Counted from the first letter of the stretch, positions 51,545-59,969 are shown. The stretch: 64,000 bases of DNA from F23-B02 sp946405205 (GCA_946405205.1 CAMJGL010000004.1:42397-106396); one strand, 5' to 3'. Translations and numbers: made by a program. Notes: generated from the sequence alone by a model not told the origin.

Positions 51545-53331
51545 TGGCTAAGACTCCTAAATTCCCCAATCCTGAATTCTGGAAAGCAAAAGACAATATC
51601 GACTGGAAAAAGCAGTGGGAAAACCTGAAGGTCTGCGGCGGCATTTTCGTCGAGATGTTCAAGGAGACCGACTGGGAAAAGTTCGCTGAAGGCTGGAAGA
51701 ACACCCTGAAGATGGACGCAGCCCGCATCAAGGAAGAGTACCAGGCATTCATGGCACTCGACCAGCAGGGCAAGCTCGACGCCATCCTCCACGGCGAGAA
51801 GCGCCTTGGCCGCCTTTACGCAAAGGGCGCAATGGCGACCGTACGTCGTGAGTGGCGCGGCATCAAGGACACCGCATATGACTTCTATGAGTGGGCTCGT
51901 ATGTGGGGCATGCTCCTTATGACCTTCTCCAAGGACCTCATTCCCGCACTGAACAGTGCTCTGCACTACCGCTGGATGATCTCCTACTTCTGCTGCCACG
52001 GCTTTATGGATAAGAACATCATGGGTCTGCGCGGCCGCGCACTCAAGATGGCTCACATCCTCATCTACGATATTTTCCGCTACGTTGCAGAGAACCTCGT
52101 GTTCCTGTCCAAGGCTGACCGCAAGAACGGCAACAGCATCGAGCTGAACAAGAAGCTCATCACCTTCGACGAGATGACCATGGGTCAGATCATGGCCGGC
52201 TTCCCCGACCTGCTCGGTATTCCTCACCAGCTTCTGCCCGTCTTCCTCGTATCCGAGATCGACCAGCTCACCTGCGTACCTTACATCGACGCAGTCGAGT
52301 CCTTCGGCCTGCCCTCCGATACCTGCCCCGTTCCTTCTTCCGAGTGCGGCGCACTGGTTATCGACGCTCTGCCTGACATGGGCTGCGGCTTCATCTCCAG
52401 CTCCATGCCCTGCGACGGCTCCACCATGGCATCCTCTTACTTTGCACGCCGCTTCCCCGATATCCCCGTATTCCACCTCTGCTTCCCCGTACGTTACGAG
52501 GACGAATCCGTTCTGCAGAGCGCAGCCGAGGATATCAAGGCCTGCATCAAGTTCATCGAAGATAAGACCGGCGCAAAGTGGAACTGGGATGCATACTTTA
52601 CCGCAATGAAGCGCTTCAACAAGGAGACCTCTTACGAGCTCGAGAAGTGGGAGATCAACAAGACTCCTTATCCCCAGCTCCTCGGTCCCTGCTACGAGCT
52701 GTTCCGCAAGTGGAACTACGAGATGGACGGCGGTATTGATCCCCGTGTCATGAAGACCTGCGAGAAGGTCAGCAAGCTCATCCGCGAGGCATATGAGAAT
52801 CGCGACGAAGCATGGCCCGGCAAGATGAAGTACCGTGCAATCGTCTGGTCCTGCCCTGCACACTACTATGCAAACTTCTCCAACTGGGCTGCCAACTGCT
52901 GGGGCATCAACGTACTGGTTGAGATGGAGTCCCTGAACTTCACCAAGCCCCTCGAGACCGAGGACAAGGAAGAAGCTCTCCGCGACCTGGCCCGTCTGTA
53001 CGAGCGTATGGTCATGCGCCGTCACACCAACGGCGGCTACCAGAACGTCGTTACCGAGCTGTGGAAGCAGTGCGAGGATTGGAACGCAAAGCTCATCCTC
53101 ATGTACCAGAACGTTGCCTGCAAGAACATGGCTACCGTTCAGGGTCTGCTGGATGACCAGGGCCGTGAGCGCGGCTACGATCTCATCTGGATCGAGCATG
53201 ACCTCATGGACCCCAGAACCGTTTCCCGCCGCACCATGCGCGACAAGGTCAACGAGTACATGCGTACCGTTATGGGCGCTGAGCCTATCGATCCTTCTCT
53301 CGTCGAGTTCGAGGACGAGGTCTGCATGTAA
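51544..53331 (+). CDS. 2-hydroxyacyl-CoA dehydratase-family large beta-type subunit (copy 2)
   Basis: At 595 residues this is the larger beta copy, with ~60 extra N-terminal residues compared with copy 1. It shares the helical N-region (RREWRGIKDTAYDFYEWARM, HYRWMISYFCCHGFMDKNIM) and the core cysteines: Cys261/Cys268 (DTCPVPSSECG), Cys290 (SMPCDGSTM) and the Cys of NVACKNMATV. The C-terminus EHDLMDPRTVSRRTMRDKVNEYM matches copy 1 closely. No signal peptide. Probably forms a heterodimer with the preceding gene product. Confidence 0.82.
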   Translation: MAKTPKFPNPEFWKAKDNIDWKKQWENLKVCGGIFVEMFKETDWEKFAEGWKNTLKMDAARIKEEYQAFMALDQQGKLDAILHGEKRLGRLYAKGAMATVRREWRGIKDTAYDFYEWARMWGMLLMTFSKDLIPALNSALHYRWMISYFCCHGFMDKNIMGLRGRALKMAHILIYDIFRYVAENLVFLSKADRKNGNSIELNKKLITFDEMTMGQIMAGFPDLLGIPHQLLPVFLVSEIDQLTCVPYIDAVESFGLPSDTCPVPSSECGALVIDALPDMGCGFISSSMPCDGSTMASSYFARRFPDIPVFHLCFPVRYEDESVLQSAAEDIKACIKFIEDKTGAKWNWDAYFTAMKRFNKETSYELEKWEINKTPYPQLLGPCYELFRKWNYEMDGGIDPRVMKTCEKVSKLIREAYENRDEAWPGKMKYRAIVWSCPAHYYANFSNWAANCWGINVLVEMESLNFTKPLETEDKEEALRDLARLYERMVMRRHTNGGYQNVVTELWKQCEDWNAKLILMYQNVACKNMATVQGLLDDQGRERGYDLIWIEHDLMDPRTVSRRTMRDKVNEYMRTVMGAEPIDPSLVEFEDEVCM

Positions 53332-53384
53332 TATTTCTGAGCAAAAGCTGCAGGACTTCATATCCTTACGCTTTGCTCTTACTC

Positions 53385-53417
53385 TCCAAATCACAAACAC
53401 TCTGTTTGTGATTTGGA
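53385..53417 (+). promoter_or_regulatory. Hairpin between beta copy 2 and the activator gene
   Basis: A perfect 15-bp stem (53385-53399 with 53403-53417) with loop CTC. A smaller TGAGGC/GCCTCA hairpin (53431-53445) and a TATAAT (53453-53458) follow. No T-run follows the main stem, so it looks more like an mRNA-stabilising or processing element than a terminator. Confidence 0.5.
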
Positions 53418-53477
53418 AGAGAACACTGTGTGAGGCAAAGCCTCATGTATATAATTAAAATTTGGAGGAAATTATAA

Positions 53478-54272
53478 ATGAAATACTTTGGCGGCTGCGA
53501 CGTAGGCTCCACCTACACCAAGGCAGTAATACTTGACGAAAACGGCAAGATGGTAGCGGACACCACTATCCGCAGCAAGATCAATTCCGAGGCATCCGCA
53601 GTAGCGGCAATGGAAGAAGTCTGCAGCAAGGCAGGCCTGAAGGACTCCAAGGAGCTTGCATACCTGATCGGTACCGGCTACGGCCGCAACAAGGTCCCCT
53701 TCGCAGATGAGAACATCTCCGAGATTTCTTGCCACGCAATGGGCGTACATATCACCGATCCTACCGTTAAGGCGATCATCGATATCGGCGGCCAGGACGT
53801 CAAGGGCATCAGCATCGACACTGACGGCACCGTAAAGAACTTCGCAATGAACGATAAGTGCGCAGCAGGTACCGGCCGCTTCTTCGAGGCAATGGCACGT
53901 TCCTTCGAGATGAGCCTGCCTGAGTTTAGCAAGCTCGCTCTGACTGCTAAGAACGTCATCCCCATCACCGCACAGTGCACCGTTTTCGCAGAGTCCGAGG
54001 TCATCACCCTCGTCGGCGAAGGCAAGCCGATGGATGAGATCGCAGCAGGTATCGAGATGGCAGTTGCAAAGCGCTGCTTCGTCATGGCGAAGAAGGCCGG
54101 CGCTACCGACAGCATCACCCTGACCGGCGGCTGTGCAAAGAACGACGGCCTGAAGGAAGCCATCGAGCACGTTCTGAAGCTGAAGGTCGTCAACCTGAAG
54201 ACCGACCCCCAGCTGATGGGCGCACTGGGCGCTGCCGAGTATGCACGCCAGAAGGGTCTTGCAAAGAAGTAA
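53478..54272 (+). CDS. HgdC-type ATP-dependent activator of dehydratases
   Basis: A 264-residue ASKHA-fold activator (BadF/BadG/HgdC family). It hydrolyses ATP to push an electron into the dehydratase cluster. ATP loops are CDVGSTYTKAVILDE and IDIGGQDVKGI. Cys128 (NDKCAAGTGRFFE) and Cys167 (TAQCTVFAESE) are the ligands of the dimer-bridging [4Fe-4S] cluster, almost exactly as in glutaconyl-type activators. One activator is present for two alpha/beta pairs. GGAGG precedes the ATG. Codon use is as biased as in copy 2. Confidence 0.93.
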   Translation: MKYFGGCDVGSTYTKAVILDENGKMVADTTIRSKINSEASAVAAMEEVCSKAGLKDSKELAYLIGTGYGRNKVPFADENISEISCHAMGVHITDPTVKAIIDIGGQDVKGISIDTDGTVKNFAMNDKCAAGTGRFFEAMARSFEMSLPEFSKLALTAKNVIPITAQCTVFAESEVITLVGEGKPMDEIAAGIEMAVAKRCFVMAKKAGATDSITLTGGCAKNDGLKEAIEHVLKLKVVNLKTDPQLMGALGAAEYARQKGLAKK

Positions 54273-54344
54273 TTTTTAAACCGGATCAAGGCTTAAAATC
54301 AACTGCACAACCCTAAATAACACTCAAAAAGGAGTAAATGCTAT

Positions 54345-54503
54345 ATGTGCAAAATTTGCAAAAAGACTGCTAAGATATGCTTCAATGTCGTAGCAATCCT
54401 TTTCGTGGTTTACTTCTGGAACCTCGATCAGAAGGTACTCGGCTGGGCATACAAGCAGGTCAACACTATGTTCGACAGAAAGCCTGTCGACATCAAGTTC
54501 TGA
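54345..54503 (+). CDS. Small one-helix membrane peptide (copy 2)
   Basis: A 52-residue protein: N-terminus MCKICKKTAKIC, one helix (FNVVAILFVVYFWNL), then a polar tail (YKQVNTMFDRKPVDIKF). AAAGGAG lies ten bases before the ATG. It has the same size and layout as the peptide at 49159-49332, including a tail with Asn and Asp-Arg. The CKIC pair near the N-terminus is not shared. Last gene of the locus. Confidence 0.7.
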   Translation: MCKICKKTAKICFNVVAILFVVYFWNLDQKVLGWAYKQVNTMFDRKPVDIKF

Positions 54504-54517
54504 TTCAAAAGAAAAAT

Positions 54518-54590
54518 ATCGGCGCATACCCCACATTATGCGCCGATGTACTTGAATTATGCTTTTTGGGTCGCTCCTTTGGAGCGACCC
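54518..54590 (+). terminator. Two tandem hairpins ending the dehydratase locus
   Basis: ATCGGCGCATA (54518-54528) pairs with 54537-54547. GGGTCGCTCC (54568-54577) pairs with 54581-54590 and is followed by TTTTTC, a strong terminator. Confidence 0.8.
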
Positions 54591-54607
54591 TTTTTCACAT
54601 TTATTAA

Positions 54608-54636
54608 AAAAATGACCGTCAATGACGGTCATTTTT
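54608..54636 (-). terminator. Terminator of cysS
   Basis: AAAAATGACCGTC (54608-54620) pairs with GACGGTCATTTTT (54624-54636), ending in a T-run on both strands, 16 bases past the cysS stop. Confidence 0.85.
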
Positions 54637-54652
54637 ATTTATGAAATTTCGT

Positions 54653-56107
54653 TTAAACCCTTTTCCACTTTGCGCCGTTGGGGATATCGGTAACTTCGAT
54701 ACCCGCGGCCTTGAGCTCATCGCGGATACGGTCAGCCTCGGCAAAGTTCTTGGCCTTTTTGGCCGCTGCGCGGGCCTTGAGCAGCTCCTCAACGGAAGCG
54801 TCTGTTTCACCGCTCTCGGATATGACGGTGAACTCCGCGCTGCCGGAAACAGCCTGCTTTTTAAGCTCCTCGCGCTTGAGCTCCGCCTTCTTTATGAGGT
54901 CAAGGCTCAACACCCTGTCAAAGTCCGCGATAACGGCAAGCTTTGTGTCGTCGTTGGTCTTATATTTGAGCACGTCGTACAGTGCGGTCACGGCAAGGGA
55001 GGTGTTGAGGTCGTTATCGAGGGCGGCAACGAACTTATCCTTGAGGGTCTTGAAGGCCTCCTCATCGACCGCCTCACCGGCGGGCTTGAGCGCAGCGATT
55101 CGGTTTATAAGCTTCAGGTAAGTTCCCTGAGCGTTATCGAGGTTTTCCCAAGAAAATACGAGTGACTTGCGGTAATGGCTCTGCAGGCAGAACAGGCGGT
55201 AGGCGAGGGGATCGTAGCCCTTATCCTCCAGAAGCTTTACAGTAAGGAATTCACCCTTGGATTTGGACATTTTACCGCTGTTGGTGTTCAGATGAAGAAC
55301 GTGCATCCAGTAGCTGCACCACTTGTGGCCGAGGTATGACTCGGACTGGGCGATCTCATTGGTGTGGTGGGGGAAGGCGTTGTCGATGCCGCCGCAGTGT
55401 ATGTCGAGATCCTCACCCAGATGCTTCATGGAAATGCCGGAGCACTCAATGTGCCAGCCGGGATAGCCGACGCCCCAGGGAGAGTCCCATTTCAGCGCCT
55501 GATCCTCGAATTTCGACTTGGTGAACCAGAGTACAAAGTCGTTCTTGTTGCGCTTGTTGGTGTCCTCCTCAACGCCCTCACGGACGCCGACGTCAAGATC
55601 GTCGGCGTTGAAGTCGTTGAAAATGTAGTACTTTTCAAGCTTCGAGGTGTCGAAATACACATTGCCGCCCGCAAAATAGGCATATCCGGTGTCCATGAGT
55701 TTGGTAATGATCTTGATGTATTCGTCGATGCAGTTGGTGGCGGGCTCGACGACGTCGGGGGTTTTGATGTTGAGCTTTGCGCAGTCGGCGAAGAAAGCGT
55801 TGGTGTAGAATTTGGCGATATCCATAACGGACTTATTCTCGCGCTTTGCGCCCTTGAGCATCTTATCCTCGCCCTCATCGGCGTCGCTGGTGAGGTGGCC
55901 GACGTCGGTGATGTTCATGACGCGCTTGACGTTATAGCCGACATAGCGCAGGTGCTTTTCGAGGACGTCCTCCATAATATAGGAGCGCAGATTGCCGATG
56001 TGAGCAAAATGATATACCGTAGGGCCGCAGGTGTACATCTTAACGATGTCGGGATGATTGGGGACGAAGTCCTCCTTTTTACGGCTTGCGGAGTTATAAA
56101 GCTTCAT
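54653..56107 (-). CDS. cysS: Cysteinyl-tRNA synthetase
   Basis: A 484-residue class Ia synthetase. The zinc-binding Cys and HIGH motif lie in KMYTCGPTVYHFAHIGNLRSYI, with the remaining zinc ligands in WHIECSGISMKHLGEDLDIHCGG, and the KMSKS motif is GKMSKSKGEF. The C-terminal helical anticodon domain ends in RDELKAAGIEVTD. ATG 56107 is preferred (AAGGAG seven bases before). Controlled by a T-box leader. Confidence 0.95.
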   Translation of the reverse strand: MKLYNSASRKKEDFVPNHPDIVKMYTCGPTVYHFAHIGNLRSYIMEDVLEKHLRYVGYNVKRVMNITDVGHLTSDADEGEDKMLKGAKRENKSVMDIAKFYTNAFFADCAKLNIKTPDVVEPATNCIDEYIKIITKLMDTGYAYFAGGNVYFDTSKLEKYYIFNDFNADDLDVGVREGVEEDTNKRNKNDFVLWFTKSKFEDQALKWDSPWGVGYPGWHIECSGISMKHLGEDLDIHCGGIDNAFPHHTNEIAQSESYLGHKWCSYWMHVLHLNTNSGKMSKSKGEFLTVKLLEDKGYDPLAYRLFCLQSHYRKSLVFSWENLDNAQGTYLKLINRIAALKPAGEAVDEEAFKTLKDKFVAALDNDLNTSLAVTALYDVLKYKTNDDTKLAVIADFDRVLSLDLIKKAELKREELKKQAVSGSAEFTVISESGETDASVEELLKARAAAKKAKNFAEADRIRDELKAAGIEVTDIPNGAKWKRV

Positions 56108-56343
56108 ATTGTATCTCCTTTTTAAAAATAAAGCCTCCCATGGCAAGACCATGAGAGGCGTAATATACGCGGTTCCACTCTCGTTTATAACTTGAACCCT
56201 GCCTTAACGCGGCATACGCGGAGGCATTTCCTCCTCCGAGGCTCCCGGACGCATTTCCTTCCCGTCGCCGCAGCCTTGATTCCAGCCGATGTCAAGGCCT
56301 CTCTGGGGGGTGAGTGGGGAAGTACTTTTTCCGTTCACAGCCA
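56108..56343 (-). ncRNA. T-box riboswitch of cysS
   Basis: On the minus strand the leader carries the T-box core GAGTGGAACCGCG (56168-56180) and an intrinsic terminator (GCCTCCCATGG/CCATGAGAGGC, 56133-56159, then TTTATTTTT). A TGC triplet in GGCTGCGGCG is a fair specifier for cysteine. It should sense uncharged tRNA-Cys. Confidence 0.88.
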
Positions 56344-56349
56344 ATAGAA

Positions 56350-56378
56350 ATATTAACACCCGGAGTATTTTGTGTCAA
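56350..56378 (-). promoter_or_regulatory. Promoter of the cysS leader, overlapping the end of pgsA
   Basis: Minus strand: consensus -35 TTGACA (56373-56378), 17 bases, -10 TAATAT (56350-56355). The -35 lies over the pgsA stop codon (56375-56377). Confidence 0.7.
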
Positions 56379-56911
56379 GGGCAGCGCTTAAATACCCCGA
56401 TGTTTTTCGCGAAATATTCTATGCCCGAATACAGCGTGGTGATGAGTATGAGCAGCCAGCAGACGACCGCGATAACTTCCGGTGCGGGGAACCACGGCTG
56501 TCCGGCAAGGATAAGAACACCGAGAGCCACCATGGTCACGCCGGTCTTTATCTTGCCTGACCACGCGGCGGCTATCACGATGCCCTGCTCGACCGCGAGG
56601 AGCCTGAGCCCGGACACGCCGAACTCACGCAGCAGTACGACTGCGACTACCCAGCCCGGGATGAGCCCGACCTCGACGAAGTAGCACATGGCCGCCAGAA
56701 CGAGCATCTTGTCGGCAAGGGGATCCATGAACTTGCCGAAATCGGTGATCTGATTGTATTTCCTTGCGATCTTACCGTCCACAAAGTCGCTGAGGCAGGC
56801 TACGATGTAGACCGCGAGCGCCCAGTAGGTCTGTCCGAGATAAAGCAATACCATAAAAACCGGAACAAGAATGATCCTCAAAACGGTGATTTTGTTAGCA
56901 GTGGTGTTCAT
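56375..56911 (-). CDS. pgsA: CDP-diacylglycerol-glycerol-3-phosphate 3-phosphatidyltransferase
   Basis: A 178-residue CDP-alcohol phosphatidyltransferase with about four to six membrane helices. The catalytic motif D-x2-DG-x2-AR-x8-G-x3-D-x3-D is intact in DFVDGKIARKYNQITDFGKFMDPLADK. It makes phosphatidylglycerol phosphate in the membrane. ATG 56911 has AGGAGG six bases upstream and lies one base after the rimO stop. Confidence 0.92.
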   Translation of the reverse strand: MNTTANKITVLRIILVPVFMVLLYLGQTYWALAVYIVACLSDFVDGKIARKYNQITDFGKFMDPLADKMLVLAAMCYFVEVGLIPGWVVAVVLLREFGVSGLRLLAVEQGIVIAAAWSGKIKTGVTMVALGVLILAGQPWFPAPEVIAVVCWLLILITTLYSGIEYFAKNIGVFKRCP

Positions 56912-56912
56912 A

Positions 56913-58232
56913 TTATGCCTCCTCGCCAATTAGATTTCCGTCTTCGGTAACGGCGATGACGTTAACGTCAACGATTTTGCCCTCGCCGCCGCTGCCGTCG
57001 AAATAAACAAGTCCGTCGATATCCGGTGAGTCGTAGCAGCTTCTGCCGACCCACATTTGCTGCACTTCATCGTAGTCAAGGCAAATGACCGGAAGACGCT
57101 TGCCTATGAGAGATGCGGCAAATTCGTCCATTACCTGAGCCTGAATATCCATTATAAGCTCTGCCCGACGCTGCGCTTCGTCGAAGTCAACATGCTCCAT
57201 AGCGGCAGCGGGCGTGCCCTCCTCGGGGGAGAAGGGGAATACTCCGGCACGCTCGATCCTGGCTTCTCTTAAAAACTCGCACAGCTCCTCAAATTCGGCC
57301 TCTCCCTCGCCGGGAAGACCGGCAATGAGGCTTGTGCGCAGTACGAGACCGGGGATGCGCTCGCGCAGAGTTTTGAACAGGGCGCGTATATCGTCGCCTG
57401 TGCCGCGGCGGTTCATTGCCTTGAGAATGCCGTTGTTTATGTGCTGAATGGGGATATCGAGATACTTGACTATCTTATCGTTGCGGGCTATCTCGTCGAT
57501 AAGCTCGTCGTCAAACTGGTCGGGGTAGGTGTAGTGGAGCCTTATCCACTCAATGCCGTCGATCTCGGAGAGCCTGCGGCACAGCTCGGCAAGGCAGCGC
57601 CTGCCGTAAAGATCGGTGCCGTAACGGGTTATATCCTGCGCGATAACGATAAGCTCCTTAACGCCGTGACGCATCAGATCCTGTGCCTCCTCAAGAATGT
57701 TTTCCATCGTCCTTGAGCGGTATCTTCCGCGGATATACGGTATAGCACAGAAGGCGCAGAAATTGTTGCAGCCCTCGGCGATGCGCAGATAAGCCCACGC
57801 AGGCCCCGTGCTGACGACCCTTGGTATCTCGTCGACAGGAGCACTGTTATCTGAGAATATGCTCACCGGCTTATCCTCAAAGACGGCGTTAACGGCTTCC
57901 ACGATATCTCCGAAGCTGCCGACGCCCAGGATAGCGTCGACTTCGGGCAGCTCCTCCGTTACCGCGTCCTTATAGCGCTCGGTAAGACAGCCGGTGACGA
58001 TTATTTTGCCCAGCCTGCCCTCGCTTTTGAGCTTCGCCATTTCGAGTATAGTGTCGATGGCCTCACTTTTTGCGGCGTCAATAAAGCCGCAGGTGTTTAT
58101 TATAACTGCGTCGGCGCCGTCGGGGGAGGGGGTCAGCGCATAGCCGGCCTCGCTCAGGAGGTATAGCATCTGCTCGCTGTTAACAAGGTTTTTTGCGCAG
58201 CCCAGAGATATCAGGGCGATAGTTCTGTCCAT
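56913..58232 (-). CDS. rimO: Ribosomal protein S12 methylthiotransferase
   Basis: A 439-residue radical-SAM enzyme adding a methylthio group to an aspartate of S12. UPF0004 domain starts ISLGCAKNLVNSE; the radical-SAM cluster motif is CNNFCAFCAIPYIRG; a C-terminal TRAM domain follows. The SLGCAKNLVDSE-type N-terminus distinguishes RimO from MiaB. ATG 58232 has AGAGG seven bases upstream and shares a base with the recX stop. Confidence 0.93.
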   Translation of the reverse strand: MDRTIALISLGCAKNLVNSEQMLYLLSEAGYALTPSPDGADAVIINTCGFIDAAKSEAIDTILEMAKLKSEGRLGKIIVTGCLTERYKDAVTEELPEVDAILGVGSFGDIVEAVNAVFEDKPVSIFSDNSAPVDEIPRVVSTGPAWAYLRIAEGCNNFCAFCAIPYIRGRYRSRTMENILEEAQDLMRHGVKELIVIAQDITRYGTDLYGRRCLAELCRRLSEIDGIEWIRLHYTYPDQFDDELIDEIARNDKIVKYLDIPIQHINNGILKAMNRRGTGDDIRALFKTLRERIPGLVLRTSLIAGLPGEGEAEFEELCEFLREARIERAGVFPFSPEEGTPAAAMEHVDFDEAQRRAELIMDIQAQVMDEFAASLIGKRLPVICLDYDEVQQMWVGRSCYDSPDIDGLVYFDGSGGEGKIVDVNVIAVTEDGNLIGEEA

Positions 58233-58840
58233 TAAAAATCCTCTTGCGAATTGAAATTGTTGAGAGCATGCTTTATCTGCTCCCATGAATAGCCGCGCCG
58301 GAACAGTGCGTCGGAGACCTTTTTGACCTGCGCTCTGTCCTTGGGATCATTGAGCCTTGATCGCAGGAAACGCTCAATGTAATCGTCTTGCTCGGGCATC
58401 TCCTCGAGAGCCTCGTCCCATAGCTCACGGCTTAATCCATGGCGCTTCAGCTCCTGCTTTATCCGCGAGGCGCCGTAGCCCTTGGCGGCGTAGTGCCGCA
58501 CGACGGATGATGCATAGCTGCGGTCGTTTATAAGCCCCATGTCGCACAGCCAGTCGGCGCAAAGCTCCGCGTTGTCAGGCGTTTCGCCCTTGCTTATCAG
58601 CCTGTCGTACATTTCCTTGCGGGACATGGGGCGGGTGTTTATGATGCGCAGAGCTCTCGCCTTTGCAAGTGAGAGTGCGGAAGCGGAATACAGTTCCTCG
58701 TATTCCGCGTCACTGAGCTCCGCTCCCGAGTGCAGAAAGCGCTCCGTAATAACACTAAGAGAGCTTTTTATCTGCCGTCCGTCGTCGAAAATAAGGGTGA
58801 AGCGCTCGGGAGAGGTCTGCTTTATTTCGATAAGCTTCAA
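58232..58840 (-). CDS. recX: RecX, regulator of RecA
   Basis: A 202-residue three-helix-repeat protein that modulates RecA filaments. Repeat features include ALRIINTRPMSRKEMYDRLISKG, WLCDMGLINDRSYASSVVRHYAAKGYGASRIKQELKRHG and a C-terminal KVSDALFRRGYSWEQIKHAL. It starts five bases after recA, the usual recA-recX layout. Confidence 0.9.
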   Translation of the reverse strand: MKLIEIKQTSPERFTLIFDDGRQIKSSLSVITERFLHSGAELSDAEYEELYSASALSLAKARALRIINTRPMSRKEMYDRLISKGETPDNAELCADWLCDMGLINDRSYASSVVRHYAAKGYGASRIKQELKRHGLSRELWDEALEEMPEQDDYIERFLRSRLNDPKDRAQVKKVSDALFRRGYSWEQIKHALNNFNSQEDF

Positions 58841-58845
58841 CTTGC

Positions 58846-59946
58846 TCAGCCTTCAAAATCATCGGCGCTGATGTCAACGGCCCTTCCCGCAGCCTGTGCG
58901 GCCTTGCGGGCCTGCGGCGACATGAGCTTGTAGGCATTGTCGCGTATCTCCTGCTCGATCCTGTCGCAGACGTCGGGATTCTGAACGAGATATTCCTTAA
59001 CGGCGTCTCTGCCCTGGATGCGCTGCTCGTTGCAGGTATACCACGCGCCGGCCTTGTCGATGATGTCAAGCTTAACGCCGAGGTCGACGATCTCACCGAC
59101 CTTGGAGATGCCCTCGCCGTACATGATGTCGAACTCGGCCTCCTTGAACGGGGGAGCGCACTTGTTCTTGATGACCTTTGCGCGGGTGCGGTTGCCGATC
59201 ATCTCACCGCCGACCTTGAGGGTCTCTATCCTGCGCACGTCGATGCGGACGGAGGCATAGTATTTAAGGGCAAGTCCGCCGGGGGTAGTCTCGGGATTGC
59301 CGTACATAACGCCGATCTTCTGGCGCAGCTGGTTTATGAAAATGACGGTGCAGCCGTTTTTGGAGATGCAGCCTGCCAGACGGCGCATGGCCTGCGACAT
59401 GAGCCTTGCCAGAGCGCCGACGACGGAATCGCCCATCTCGCCCTCAAGCTCGATGCGGGGGATGAGTGCCGCGACGGAGTCGACGACGACAACGTCGACC
59501 GCGCTCGAGCGCACAAGGCTCTCGGCAATATCCAGCGCCTGCTCGCCGGTGTCCGGCTGGGAGATGAGAAGGCTGTCGATATCAACGCCCAGAGCGCGGG
59601 CATATGCCGGCTCAAGAGCGTGCTCGACGTCTATGTACGCGGCCTCGCCGCCGGCCTTCTGTGCCGCGGCGACAACGTGCAGCGCAAGCGTGGTCTTACC
59701 GGAGGCTTCGGGGCCGTATATCTCAACTATCCTGCCTCTGGGAACTCCGCCGATGCCCAGAGCGAGGTCAAGAGAGAGCGAGCCCGTGGTCAGGGACTCG
59801 ACGTTTACGGGAATATCGTCGCCCAGGCGCATGATAGCGCCCTTGCCGTAGTTTTTCTCAATCTGGGCGATGCAGGTCTCAAGTGCCTTTTTCTTGTCAC
59901 TTGCCTGAGAGGGGGTGGAAATGGGAGTCTTTTTCTTTTCAGCCAT
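58846..59946 (-). CDS. recA: Recombinase RecA
   Basis: A 366-residue RecA: Walker A GPEASGKTTLALH, Walker B VVVVDSVAAL, the L1/L2 DNA-binding loops around MSQAMRRLAG and FINQLRQKIGVMYGNPETTPGG, and a basic C-terminus ending in acidic ISADDFEG. GAGGTG precedes the ATG. No LexA-type box was recognised upstream. Confidence 0.97.
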   Translation of the reverse strand: MAEKKKTPISTPSQASDKKKALETCIAQIEKNYGKGAIMRLGDDIPVNVESLTTGSLSLDLALGIGGVPRGRIVEIYGPEASGKTTLALHVVAAAQKAGGEAAYIDVEHALEPAYARALGVDIDSLLISQPDTGEQALDIAESLVRSSAVDVVVVDSVAALIPRIELEGEMGDSVVGALARLMSQAMRRLAGCISKNGCTVIFINQLRQKIGVMYGNPETTPGGLALKYYASVRIDVRRIETLKVGGEMIGNRTRAKVIKNKCAPPFKEAEFDIMYGEGISKVGEIVDLGVKLDIIDKAGAWYTCNEQRIQGRDAVKEYLVQNPDVCDRIEQEIRDNAYKLMSPQARKAAQAAGRAVDISADDFEG

Positions 59947-59969
59947 TGTGTTTCACCTCATATTACAAA

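Noticed and set aside
51520..53400. 626-codon minus-strand frame opposite beta copy 2 (and similar frames at 47523-48758 and 50288-51523)
   Set aside because: The strongly biased codon use of the dehydratase genes removes stops on the other strand. No independent gene signal is present.
46351..54272. Phenyllactate or lactate dehydratase operon (fld/lcd type)
   Set aside because: The activator and alpha family fit, but there is no CoA-transferase, ligase or acyl-CoA dehydrogenase. The beta subunits are much larger and the CooC gene and membrane peptides are extra, so a specific name is not justified.
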